From Mesorhabditis belari (Eukaryota; Nematoda; Chromadorea; Rhabditida; Rhabditidae), in NCBI GenBank assembly GCA_958450365.1, contig CAUEEP010000736.1:992001-1056000 (forward strand): DNA of 64,000 bases. Reading direction: 5' to 3'. This document shows positions 11,621 to 24,500 of this stretch, one piece after another. Made by a program: the position numbers and the translations under genes. The stretch's first letter is position 1. Every line of letters begins with the position of its first letter. Under the pieces are notes generated by a model, which had not been told where the DNA came from, made no database searches, and saw nothing but the letters and a program-made list of their open reading frames with translations.

Positions 11621-12794
11621 ATGAAACTCCTTAAAGTTTTCCAGCGTCGAAACACTGACAACAGTGAGAAATTGGTAGAGTTTTGAATTAGTGTTTTTTT
11701 TGTGTGCTCAAAAGAGTAAATGAACCCCTTCTGGTACGGTTAAATTTTCTCGTTTCGTGTAAAATGCATCAGAAAGGCTGTATTTTAAAGTACAGAAAAG
11801 CTGTATTTCAATGTACGGAAAGGCTGTATTTCAAAGTACAGAAAGGCTGCATTTCAAAGTACAGAACCGCTGTATTTTAAAGTGCAGAAAGGCTGCATTT
11901 CAAAGTACAGAAAGAACAAGTTTATTCAGAGTTTTCTTAAAAACCTTTCCATAATTTGCATACAGAATTTCTATAATTTTCGAAAGCACTCATTCCACTC
12001 GAATAATCATTTCGACTAATGTGTTCAGTGTTCCGAAAATGTTGAAACGCTTTGTCAAACACTTCGAAACACCAACAAGCACTACTTTTTATAAAAATTT
12101 TAAAAGATCTTTATTTAGATTTATTAGATCTCTATTTTCAATTTACAACTTTCCATATTAGCCTTTTAAATATAGCTTTTAAGCTTTTAAACTTTTAATC
12201 CAGCTTTTAAATATAAAACGAAACTTTCCAACACTAATACTTCTCAATAAATATCATCTCAATGACTAATAATAGAAAACTAACAATTGAAATCTGATAA
12301 AGTATTGATTTTTTAACAATTTTCTTTAGTTTCTCGCAAAAGGAATGCCTCCAGATGGAATGAGCGCTGAAGATAAGAAAAGGATTAAGCTAAGATACAA
12401 AGATACTGCAAAACATGTGATTTGGCCGGCTTGTCGACTACCTGAGACTCCTATTAAGGTATAGATATAGATTAAAGATCAAAGAATAGATTCAAGAATT
12501 TAAAACCTTGTAACTTTAACATCTAAACTATTGCTTTCAGCAACCAATCGGCGCGGCTCCTCTCTCACCAACTGAATTCGGTCGGAGTAATAAAACGGTC
12601 ATTTTTAAAGAGAATTTCTTAAATATTATTGTATATTATATATTTTTATATAGAAATTATGAAGAAAAAGAATTCAGGCTGAAATCGAGGACCCTCGAAC
12701 ACCGTTTCCAAAGCCGGCAATCAACGCCGTTCTTCGATCTGACAGTGAAGCATCGAGTGATGATGAGGATGTCATTTTTATGACAAGATTATAG
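11621..12794 (+). CDS. Small four-exon gene, acidic-tailed protein of unknown function
   Basis: The exons are 11621-11674, 12330-12458, 12541-12597 and 12678-12794. All junctions are phase 0 with GT...AG borders, giving 118 residues. The start was chosen because a TTTCTAG acceptor at 11610 lies ten bases upstream, as at a spliced-leader site, and because MKLLKVFQRRN joins cleanly to FLAKGMPPDGMS. The middle is basic and polar (EDKKRIKLRYKDTAK). The tail SDSEASSDDEDVIFMTRL is a run of acidic and serine residues followed by hydrophobics, which resembles a casein-kinase-2-type acidic patch or SUMO-interacting motif (inference only). I recognise no domain. Intron 1 carries a minisatellite. Function unknown; the gene structure itself is convincing. 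Confidence 0.7.
11768..11918. repeat. Minisatellite, about 22-bp unit, in intron 1 of the small gene
   Basis: Six to seven units of AGAAAGGCTGTATTTCAAAGTAC with point changes. Confidence 0.85.
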
Positions 12795-13057
12795 AAATTC
12801 AATGAATCTATTTATTGTTTAATCCATAAATTGATCCTATAGCAAAATTCGATTAAAAATTTGCCCTTTTTCACCTCTCAAAGCACTTTTTTTTGTTTCG
12901 GTTGTTTTTTTTTCCTCATTTTACATGATCTCATCCCTTTTAGATTGAATTTTTAACGATTTTATTATCACTTTATCATTGGTGAGCTTCCTTTTTTTTG
13001 ATTCCCCGGTATTTCTAGAAAATTTTGTGCCTTTTTCTCTAGTCATAGTTAATATTA

Positions 13058-13279
13058 TACCGTATTTTCTCTAATAGTAGTGCACCTTGGCGAGCCGAGT
13101 TGATGGCTATTTTACGGTTTCCAAGTTTTCCCAGAAGCTCAACACTCAAATCCCCCACAAGATCTCATCGTCAGCTACATTTTCCGACCCCACATCAATA
13201 GGTTTTGATAAGCGGTTCTCGAGATTTCAAGGAATTTAGGCGAAGCTTTGGGTGCACTACTATTAGAGAAAATACGGTA
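13058..13279. mobile_element. MITE, ACCGTATTTTCTCTAATAGTAG family, copy 2
   Basis: Begins TACCGTATTTTCTCTAATAG and ends in its exact complement. The interior matches the copies at 9410 and 22340. It lies just downstream of the small gene. Confidence 0.9.
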
Positions 13280-13419
13280 TTTGAAAAGCACTTAAGTTTA
13301 AACGAGTACTGATTTTTTTTTTAAAGCAATAAACTTTTGCTCATTTCGCAAGTAGCTCTTAAAAGAGCTCAAAACTATTTCATTTTTATATTAGAATTTG
13401 CCAGGTAATAGATTTGAGG

Positions 13420-13685
13420 TGTAGTTTGTGCTTATGGAAATGGAAACGCACGCTTTCTGGTGAACTGAATCTGTAAATCTACTCGAAAAGCCTAAAGTAC
13501 ATTGCTGAATAGGTTTATGAGATGTTTTTTGTGTGCTGTGCCGTGTAAACGCACGCTTTCTGGTGCACTGAATTCTTGTTTCTGAAAGTTCGATCTCTTT
13601 GCAAGAGAAATGTTGAATCCATTTTGTCAGAATGTATGCGTTTACACGTTTTGTACACTTCAGAGAACAATTTGCGTAAGTATTC
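13420..13685. repeat. Dispersed short repeat with AACGCACGCTTTCTGGTG core
   Basis: The motif AAACGCACGCTTTCTGGTG occurs at 13439 and 13548, with an inverted relative near 13635 (ATGCGTTTACACG). Related segments lie at 19537-19667 and 29333-29462. The long minus-strand open frame over this interval (13391-13933) has no family resemblance and overlaps repeats, so I do not call it a gene. Confidence 0.5.
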
Positions 13686-13873
13686 AGAATTTTTTTAATT
13701 GTAAATTGTAATTTTATAAGATCTTTATTCAAAAATAGGGCCTGACAGGGCTGAGCTTGAAGAAAAAAAAAGGAAATTACAAAAATCTCTAGCGAAAGAA
13801 AAGATTTAAAGATATTTAGCTGAAAAACTGGGTTACCCGTAGTAAAAGTAAGCATTGACACATGGAAATGATT

Positions 13874-14107
13874 GGGGTAGGCTAGTTTCCGCAACTTTTT
13901 TTGCGCAACAGGGTCATTTGCGCAATTCACCATAACTTGCTTCTAAATAGACCAATCTTTATGATGTTGGTCTCATTTTGTTGCACTTATTGAGATCTAC
14001 AAAATGAGACCAACATCATAAAGATTAGCCCACTTAGAAGGAAGTTATGCCGAGTTGCGCAAATGACCCTGTTGCGCAAAAAAAAGTTTCGGAAACTAGC
14101 CTACCCC
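13874..14107. mobile_element. Palindromic MITE, GGGGTAGGCTA family, best copy
   Basis: A 234-base near-perfect palindrome: GGGGTAGGCTAGTTTCCGCA on the left, its complement ending CTACCCC on the right, arms meeting near 13990. Non-coding; expected to fold into one long hairpin. It sits between the convergent ends of the small gene and crb. Confidence 0.9.
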
Positions 14108-14248
14108 AAATTATTAAATAAAAGATAGATTTCTAAGATTATATCAAAAAAAAAAAGAAAATTTCAATAACTAGTAAAGGCAATAATGAGAAAGACAAGA
14201 AATTTGAGGAATTTTGGTCACAATTTATCAAGTTTATCGGATTTAAAA

Positions 14249-15575
14249 TTAGATAAGGCGTTCTTCTGGAGGTAGCTTGATCATCGAATTCATCTGGAAA
14301 CATTGAATTATGATGAATAGTTTTACTCTTAACTTGTTTACAAATCAAATTTTGTAATTTGCTGCTGAATTTTTTCAATGCTTGTACTTTGTGTTCAAGA
14401 TTCGCGTCCAATTTTGTCAGCTGTCAACTTCTAATTTTCAAAATACAGGGTTTTCCAAAACAAAGAAGTCAGTTCAGCGCGATTTTTCTCAGAATTCCTA
14501 GTGGCTTTTGGTGGTTGCAACAACAGTGCCAAAGTTAATATTTTAAATTTTTGATAGTTTTTCAACTTTTTCCCGATTTTATAACTTTCCTATACATGAA
14601 ATTTTTGAGCCACTATGGTCACCACCATCAATTAGACTTTTGCCATAAAATTGAAACTTTCTACTGGTATCATAGTATCATATTAGAGTTAACATATAAA
14701 CTAAGTTTTTATAACCAAAAACTTTATCGGTTTAGAACATTCCATAATCACTTGTACATAGAACTCTTTTAGCTCGCAATTTTTAAAGAGGCAATCAAGT
14801 TCTACTCATGAGCTATTAATCAATAAAATGTTTGATTGAAAATCTTAGTTTATATGTTAACTCTAATACATATGATACTATGATACCAGTAGAAAGTTTC
14901 AATTTTATGGCAAAATCACATGGTGGTGGTGACTATGGTGGCTCCGAAATTTCACATATAGAAAAGTCATCAAATCGGGAAAAAGTTGAAAAACTATCAA
15001 AAATTTGCCCCGCCCAAAATATTCACTTTGGCACTGCAATAACCACCAGAAGCCACTAGAGATTCTGAGAAAAATCTCGCTAAACTGATTTGTTTTTAGA
15101 ACACTCTGTATTTAATGTATTCTTAGCTTTTCTTTAAAGCATTCAATCACATCTGAATATTTTAGAAAACTATAGCTGTAAAGCTTTAAAAAAAACAAGA
15201 ATTTGATGAACAAATTAGAATTGAATGCAGCATTATAGCAAGGTTTACATGTGCTTTTTGATCTACCTGTAATCTCGCTCCAGTCACCTCTTGATTACTT
15301 GGACTGTAGTGCCCGTGAGTGGCTCGTTTACCCTAAAAGCTTTCCATTTAATCGATCAATCCATTAAAGAACATAAAGAACAAAAAATTTTCTATTAAAA
15401 CCCACCATCATGGCCCTAAAATGGACTAAATTCTAAAGTTGGCGAGAAACGAATTGCAATAACTATAAACCTTGAGAACGAAAACGAAGAGAGCACAACC
15501 GAGAAGGCAAAGAACGAGAAGAACGGCAACAAGAGGGCCAAGGATGTAACTAACGGCTAGCTTTCGTTCAGACAT
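14249..15575 (-). other. crb-1: Crumbs transmembrane and cytoplasmic tail exons
   Basis: 15471-15575 encodes a short basic stretch and then the hydrophobic segment [20 protein letters not shown]. 15267-15332 encodes [18 protein letters not shown], matching the juxtamembrane FERM-binding motif (R-A-T-x-G-x-Y-S-P-S) of Crumbs. 14249-14293 encodes [14 protein letters not shown] plus stop, the PDZ ligand that binds PALS1/Stardust. All three exons are whole codons in phase 0. The 970-base intron before the last exon contains a MITE, so the ERLI exon is easy to miss in automatic annotation. Confidence 0.95.
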
Positions 15576-18500
15576 CTGAAAAGATTACAAAAATTATTTA
15601 AACTCTGTGCAAATGCTTTCTTTCTAGTCCATTCAATTTAACATTTAACATTTAACATTTAACATTGGTCAGCTGATCCAGTTAGCAAAAGGACTCTAGA
15701 ATGGAACTTTAAGCCCAATTTAGTCGCCCTTGATCATCAAATTCTTACCACAAGAAAAATTAGGGATTGAGTTTAGAAAAGATGTACTAATTGTAAGATT
15801 TTCTGAGCTAAAGTCTACTTGCAGGATCTTGGATTTAAATCTCTATCAAGGGTGACTAAATTGGGCTTAAATTTTCATTCTAAAGTCCTTTTGCTAACTG
15901 GATCAACTGACCAAAGCAAAATTGAATGCTGATTCCAAATTTGATCTTTGTTTTTGCTTAAGATTACTTTATCTTACTTTCTCAATTGATCCAGCTGATT
16001 TATTTACAAGTACTTCATTTACAAGAATCTCTTTCTCACCTCTATTGAGCACATCGGTCCTGAATACCCTCGACTACACGTGCACTCATGTGTAGCCACT
16101 TCTCGACCCAATTCCAACTAAAACATGATGATTTAGAGGTACTGTAAACATAGTAAGTAAACATAGTAACCATTATCATCTAGTAATTATTCAGATATTC
16201 AGATGAAATAGCTTTCAACAGTACCTTGACTCCAGGATTCGAGCAAACTCCGTGCACACAAGCGTGCATCGTTTTGTTGTTCTCATCAGGAAGACATGGA
16301 TCTCTCATTGAGCATTTTGTGCCAACATAACCTTAAATTACAATCATTTTCTTGTACCTTTCTCTTTGTAACTCACCAGCTTCACATTGACATCGATATG
16401 CACCCGGAAGATTTGTGCATTGTCCACGAATACAATTCGACTTCACTAAGCACTCGTCCACGTCAATTGTGCAGTTCTTTCCACTGAAAAGTTTTCAGCT
16501 AGAAGCTTTTCCGAGCTATTTTTATTCAAATAATGCAAAAAAAACTGCTTAAATATTTATCTAGATAAATATTAAAATAAGTTTCACAAACCTAAATCCA
16601 GTTGAATCACAAAGACATTCGTAATCAGCTACTCGATCCTTGCAAATCCCATGATTTTGACACGGTTTTGCCGCACACTCGTCAATATCCGTTTCACAAT
16701 CGATTCCTGTTGTTTTCAACTTAATTTAATAAAACATTCCAACATTTGTTACCGGAAAATCCGGCAATACAATGGCATTTATATTCTCCAAGGAGACTCT
16801 CGCAAGTGGCTCCATTCTTGCATGCGCTCTTCTTGCAGTAATCGATTCGAGTCTAAAGTTCGATTGATTTCAAATTTGTATTTCTCTTTTCAAAATATTC
16901 ACCTCACAATTGATCCCTTCATATCCTTTTATGCATTTACATTGGTGTTCATCGTGTCGAATTTGAAGGCATTCCCCGTGAAAGCAAGGATCGGTCAGAC
17001 ATGATCCAGCTACTTCACAACGATCTCCTGAAATTCTTTTAATATTAGAAAATAGCTTAAATCTCCAGATTAACTATATTCTAAGAGAATTGTATTACTT
17101 TAGATTACTGGATTACTGTATTCTGGACAAGTTTTAGGATACAAAGAGAAACAGTAAATTATATCCGGTCGAAAAAAGTGACTCTGTTTTAAGGGGCTCT
17201 AAATTTAGATGTAGACATCGTATATACAAGTGTTATATAGCATCTAAAAGCTCTTATTGAGCTCTACAAAATTTCCTATAATACTTTGACAAATACGATA
17301 GTTTTAACCAAATTTTAGGGGTTTGAATCAAAGCAAAAAAAACGAACGCAAAAAAAATGAGCCAGGAAAAGTTGTTTTTGACGTTTTGAATTTTGGTAGA
17401 CTCATTATTTACTTAATTAGGATATGATAGTTTTTAAACTTTAAACTCACCAAGGTAATACTTTCGACAATGGCAAGTGTAACCTCCATCCGAATTCAAA
17501 CATTCACCATCGTTTTCGCATGGAATCGATAGACACTCGTTTATGTCAACCTAGATTTTGGAAAATGTTAATGACTTTGTTGTCAATAGTAATCAATAAA
17601 CAATGTGAAAAGTAGATGAAGAAAAAAAAGAACGACTTTGTAAACACTCACCGAACAATCACACCCTTGCCATCCTTTATCACAATGACAAAGTGTTCCA
17701 TTCCAAACATTCTCACATCGTCCCCTCGAGCATGGATTGTTCATTGTACAGCTCGGAACCAAACGCTCACAGTTTTTCCCAGAATACCCTGAATTAAGAG
17801 AAAGAATTACAGTAATTTTAAGCTTTAATCCTTACCCAAAGCACATTCACAGACATACGAGTCGCCGCTTTCCTTGCAGATTCCATGTTTACAAGGTCTT
17901 GAGAAACATGGGGAAATATATTCTTCGCAAAGTGTTCCTTTATATCCAGGCAAGCAAGAGCATGTGAATTTATTCTAAAATCCGAATTTCATTTTCTCTA
18001 ATTTCTACTTTTAGGTTACTCCTTTCTGAATGCATTTCCGGCTGTTCTTGCAGGGTTTCTCCTTGCATTGAGTGATTTTGATGACGTCACATTGACGACC
18101 CATCCAATCACCTTGACAATCGCAAATATAAGAACCATTCTAGAAAGATTTCTTTGGTGAAATTTGATAATTTTATATATACCAAATTCTGACAGACACC
18201 ATCATTTTTACACGGATTTTTTCTACAAAAATCTTTCGGCACATCGCACCCATCACCGCTCCAATCACCATCGCAAATACAACTAAAATAAGCCATTGAG
18301 AAGCAATCAAAAAAAGCTTTATACCCATTAGTATATTCTTTTAGTTTATTATCAGATAGTTTTTGTCAAAGCTAGGAGATTGTGAATGGATTTAATACAG
18401 CCAAGATGTATCAAAAAAAACAAACCGATGGTTGTTGATCTCATCAAGACAATAACCATTCCCACAAACTCTTCCCTCGCAATCGTTCTCGTTGATCTCA

Positions 18501-21500
18501 CAACGGACACCCGAGAAACCTAAAATCTTGATGAAAGGTTGAAAATTATTTGAAAAGCTGATCTTTTAACACCCGATAAATCATTGATAACTTTATCTAC
18601 TCCCACAGAAAACTCTATCAAAAAATTATATTACGATAATTTGCTTTTAGTGAGAATCGGTCCCAATTCCCCAATAAAGTGTGACTCACCTGGCGCACAA
18701 TCACAAACAAATCGATCCAACAGATCTTTACATTGACCACCATTCTTGCACGGGTTCACATCGCACGAATGAGACTCCATCAAAGATCGTTCAACCTGAA
18801 TATGTTTATGTAGTTCTAGTATTTCCTCACCAGAATTTAGCTGTTTTATTCCTTTTCAAGTACCTTATTCCAACTTTTGATCATCCAATACATATCATTT
18901 TGTGCTGGTTTCCCCGAGTTCTCCGGTCGATAGAATGACAAGGGAAGTGAGTCACCAATTGTCACATTAGACAAAGAACCCCGGAACCCTGCTTGATCTT
19001 CTTGTTGTCCCAAACGAAGTGTGCCCACTTTTGTTCCACCAGTGAAACGAGCGAAATCAGGTAGGCCTAAAGGAATTTGAGTAATTTATCTGTTTTAGGC
19101 ATCGGCTTTGCCTTTCATTTACCATATTTCTTCTCATCGATCTGAATGACATTTCCCTGTATATTCACATGATGCCATCTCGCATCATTTATCATTTGTT
19201 TAACTGAATGTGTCTTCCCATTTCCTGTCAATTGTAATTTTCCATTTGACAACGATATAGCATAAGCAGGAGAGGACTAAATACAAAGATTTAAGCTAAA
19301 GATCAAGATCTAGATTTGAGTTGAAGCTTTTTAAATCCTTTTTGATTGGCAGTGATTACTGATTGAAATTCCTTAAAAGCTATACCAGATTCAAAATCGT
19401 TCCATCAGCTGATGCGGCTTTGATGTCAAAGTTTAGACTTGAAAACATTGCTTGTGGAGTTCCTTTTGGTACTTGAAGATCGTATTGGATGAAAGATGAG
19501 TTGATTAAAGTGACTGATGAGGTACCTGAAAGGAAAATTGAAGTTTGTGCTTAGATAAAATGGAAACACTCTAAAGCACTGAATTCTGCATTCCTCTGAC
19601 ACTTCTATCGAGAATTGAGTGCACTAGAAAGAGTGCGTTTGCACGTTCAGAGCACAAAATTAACTTTTATCCTATTCAGTTCTATAATTGATTTAAACTT
19701 TATCTCAAAAACTCACAAACATATCCTCCATGCGTGTTGATGCATTGAGCTTTCATCTGGCACGGGTTCTCAGCGCAGAAATCTTTCCCATCACAGTTCT
19801 AAAACTTCACAAATATTTCTATCATTCTATCTCACAAACCTTAGCCATCCATCCCGATTCACATGTGCATTTATAGTCGTTGAATGTATTCGTGCAAATC
19901 CCATGAGCACAAGGCGTCTTTACCCTGCAAACGTCATCCGAGACAAGACCCTAAAATTTTTGCACTTAATTCAATCTTCTTTTACGTTTATTCAAAATAC
20001 ATTTCAAATAAACCAACCGGTAAAACATTATCCGTCGATTGAACACTCCCAATCGTTTTCACTTCAAACTCTGGTGTCCCTTTGAGCACAAGCGAGTGAC
20101 TATTTAGTTGAATGTCTTGCAAGAAACCTAAATTCCGATGTAAAACTCTAACTTTCTAATTTCTAACCTTTAAAGCTTTCAGGTGAAGAAAAAGCATCTT
20201 GATTTGTGTCCTTGATCGATCCAATGATCACCTTTTCAACGAATAACGGATGATCGAATCTTACCGGGATTTCCGATTCTGATTGCAACTCTCCATCAAT
20301 ATACAACTGGAAATAAATCTATATATAATTGTAAAAAGCTTTATTATATAAAAAGTTGAGATCAGAGCAGATTTAACTTTTTATTTATAATATTTCAAAA
20401 GCAACAGCAGTATAGCAGTAGCAACAGCATATAACCGACAAGTACCAACTGTTTTTAATCTACTTGTGATCAATAAACTTTCTTATACATTATTTTACTT
20501 TAGATAATATTATTTTCTTACCGAAACATGTCGATTATCTCTCTCAATTCGGATTACATGCGGCTGATTGTCGGCGATGAACTTCTCCGCTTGCAACTCC
20601 ATCACGTTCTTCCCGCCAGCACGAGCTCGGACTAAAATCGGATGAGTAATTTGAATAATATTGTTTGTATTTTGATTGTTATTTGATTATCGATAAAATT
20701 CAAAGATCAAACCTATCAAATGCCCATCTTCTAATCCAGCTGAAATAAAAGTCCCCACATCGTCTTGATTGTTGTCACCGACAAAGAGGACAGCTCCGGA
20801 GAGTTGATTTGAACGAACCAAGAACTGGAGCTCGGTTTTCGCCTGAGAAATTGTTGAAGACTGTTTGAGTTCTTTTCTACCTGTAGATTCTTCGCATTCT
20901 CAGCGTCTACCGTCAAAACGGCTCGACTCTGGGTACCTTCGGCGCCAAATGTGTACCCGTCAAGTTGATGGATCTACAAAAAGAGTTAATAATAATAAAT
21001 GAACAATTAATAAATGAACTCACGCATGATGGTGGTAAATATGGTGACTTGCATCGACATTGATAACTCGACCACATATCGATACACATCCCGCCATGAG
21101 CGCAAGCATTCTCCGTGCATTGTGGCTCTCGGGTACAACCTAGAAGTTGATTACTTGTTTCTTAATCACAGATCTTTCTAATACTAATATTAAAACCGTA
21201 AGCATGACCAGAAACCAGGCATGTCTTCTGGCTGACTCAAGAACTGTAGGGCAAGACTAGGCAAGGCTAGACTAGCTCTGGACCTGAATCCAGGTGAAAA
21301 ACAGGATCTAGTTTCCTGGCTTAACGTTCAGGCATTTAAAAAGCTACACAATAAGAAGAACTAACCTTGCTTAACGGCAACAGCTCGATTACTCGTCCCG
21401 ATATTCACCGGTCCTCCATCAATCCACACATCAGTGACACAACCCGTGAAATATTCCTTTTCTAGATTTGAAGATAATCATTGTATTGCTATAGTCGATC

Positions 21501-24500
21501 ACCAGATATTCTCCCAATCCTCGTCGTGAACACATCAAATTGTGACGTTCTTGGCACTTCTCTATACAAAACCTCAAATCCATTCTCTTCGATCACTCGT
21601 ATCAAAAAATCCTAAAACTGAATCAGTAAATTATTTGCATAAATTTGTTTACGTTTCTCGTTTTTCTCAACTCGAGACGAATCCAGCTTCCATCGTTGAT
21701 TCCAATGGGTAAAAGGTTGAAATAGCCAGTGCCAGAGACGTTAGCCACCAATCGGCCGTTTCTAGAAAAAAAAATGATCTTATTCTATATTTGAAAAGTA
21801 ATAGAATTATAATTTTTACCGAATGAAAAGGGAAAATAATCGTTGTCCGAAGATATTCTCGCCAGAAACGATATGCGAATCAGGGACAGTCGTTCGAATA
21901 ATCAACGCCAAGTTGTATGGTAATGGACCGGATGAAGAACTGAAAGGTGGAGGATGAGAAAATGATATTGAATACTCACCCAATCATCACCAAGGGACTC
22001 TGGTAGACATAGAGGGAATCTTGAGTGAATGTGGCTGAGACATCTTGTTGACATTTTGGCCCACCTAACTTTGTGAATAAGATTTTTTGGCTTGAGTAAA
22101 GCTTTTGTTTTCCTTGCAAACCTTTTCCAATCGGGCAACCACAAGCAGCTTCAACTGTCCAGTTGAGTGAATGAGTGATTTGACATTGTTGTGAAGAGTC
22201 ACACTCGATCTCGTTACAAGCCTGGGATTACTTTTGATTCATTCATTGATTTCAGTACAAGTCACAAATCTATTTTTATTGAATAGTAGAAATCAGTTAC
22301 GATAGAAAATACTAGATTCATTTAGATTATTTACATAGCTACCGTATTTTCTCTAATAGTAGTGACCCCGGCGAGCCGAGTTGATGACAATTTTACGGTT
22401 TTCAAGCTTTGCAGAAGCTCAACACTCTAATCCCCCACTAGATCTCATCGTTAGCTACATTTTCCGACCCCACATCGATAGGTTCTGATAAGCAGTTCTC
22501 GAGATTTCGAGTAATTTAGGCGACGCTCACGGTGCACTACTATTAGAGAAAATACGGTATATAATTTCTATTTAACTTTTAACCGAAAGCAATAGCATTC
22601 TGTATAAAATTCCATACAAATTTTACCTGATTCGTTAGGAAACACGTCGGACCAGTGTATCCTTTCATGCAAACACATAAAGCACCAGTTTCCAACTCGA
22701 GACACGAATGAGAATGAACACAATCCGAACACTGCACCAACTACACAACATTTAAAGTAAACTACTTGATACTTACTGTAAAAGAACTCGTTGTTCTCGA
22801 TGGGGGAAAGATGGTGGAGCCTTTGACTTCTGAGATCTCACAGTTCTCCCCAGTATATCCTCCAGAGCATTCACATTCCCCAGTTCCTTCAATGCATTTA
22901 CCTGAAATTCAAACCTTCCCTAACAGCTTCAAAACAAAACCTGGAAAGTGGATAGTTTAGCCAAATTAGCAACCTTTTAAAAACGCTCATTGTAAACAAA
23001 TGATCAACTTTTAACTTTTAACCTCTCTTACTTAGCCTTAGCTTTCTTTTAAAATCAATGCCAATCTTTAATCTCTTTCACCCACCTCCATTCCGACACT
23101 CAACTCCATCACAGGGATCAGGCCACTTTCTTAGCGCCGATGTCTCACACCATTTCCCTGAGTGCCCCGCTTCGCATTGACACGTATTCACTGCCAATCC
23201 TCGAACGCATTTCCCGTTGTTTTGACAAGGATGATCTATACAATCTCCATGTAAAAATGAAGTTTTTACCTATAGAGCTAAATTCCCTTATCTAACAAAC
23301 CATCGACTAAACAATTCGCGATCTCTGTACAAGTGGCTCCGCTCCATTGCGGCAAACAAATACAAAACGCTTTCTCGTCATGAACAATGCATTTCCCTTC
23401 ATTTTTACATGGAGATTGAGAGCATGGATCGAAATCAGCAGCGCCCTGAAATCTAAATATTATGCAAAATTTTTCAAATCACTTGTTGGCATGTTGTTCC
23501 AGTGAATCCAGCAGCACATAAACATTTGAATCCATCAAGCAGCTCGATGCATTGGCCATGATTTTGACAAGGATTTGGAGCACATTGACTTGCAGCGTCT
23601 TCACAGAATGGACCTAAGAATCGCACAATTTACGCAAGTGACGTCAAATTCAAAGCTGGTTCAGTAAGTTTGGCTCCAGTGAGATGAATAGACTCAAATG
23701 CTCAATAGAAATCTAGCTAGCCTTTTCCCTCACCCACCGAGCAATCCACTTGGACATTTGCATTCATAACTTCCATCGGTGTTGATACATGTGCCTCCAT
23801 TCTTGCACGGCGCCAACTCGCACTCGTTGATGTCCGCATCGCAGAGTCGTCCCGCATATCCAGCACCACATTCACAGCGGAAATCGTCCTAGAATTTTAC
23901 TCAATTACTAAATTTGATTAGAAAAAATAAGAAAATAAAAAAGAATTCGAAGAAATTAAACTTAAAACAATCAAATTTTACTCAAAAATCGACCAGATCA
24001 CAGAGTTTTCTTAAATTTTTATTAAGATACACAACTTTTAATTGTACATAGATTTTTCGTATCGCTCTCAAATGTTTTTGAATTCAAAAATTGTGATCTG
24101 AAGGGATTTTAACACTTACCGTAAATACTGTAATAGTACCCGACCCCCCCGTACAGCCGCGTAGTCGCGTAGTCTTTAGTATTTCATTTTTTGCAAAGCA
24201 CCCGTACTTTCAAAAATGCGTCTTTGGTATCAAAAAATAGCGCTGAATTTCAGCTATTTTTTGATACCTAAGCGAGCATTGTAGCATAAACCACTGTCGA
24301 GAAAAACACGTTCAAAGTTAGACTACGCAACACTTCGCACCGTCATTATGGGGCTGGGATACTATTACAGTATTTACGGTAGGTATTTAAATGAAGGAAA
24401 AATAAAGAAATCTCACTCAATTTTTTTTCATTTTCATTTCAAAGTATTGTAAATATATTCAAATCAGAGTTTTAAAATATTCTTCAAACGCTCTCAAAAG

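Noticed and set aside
13391..13933. 180-codon minus-strand open frame
   Set aside because: Longest simple frame in the window, but it overlaps dispersed repeats and the end of a MITE, has no family resemblance and no promoter or splice context.
14551..15059. Two plus-strand frames of 73 and 75 codons
   Set aside because: They are the two mirror-image arms of the palindromic MITE at 14446-15108.
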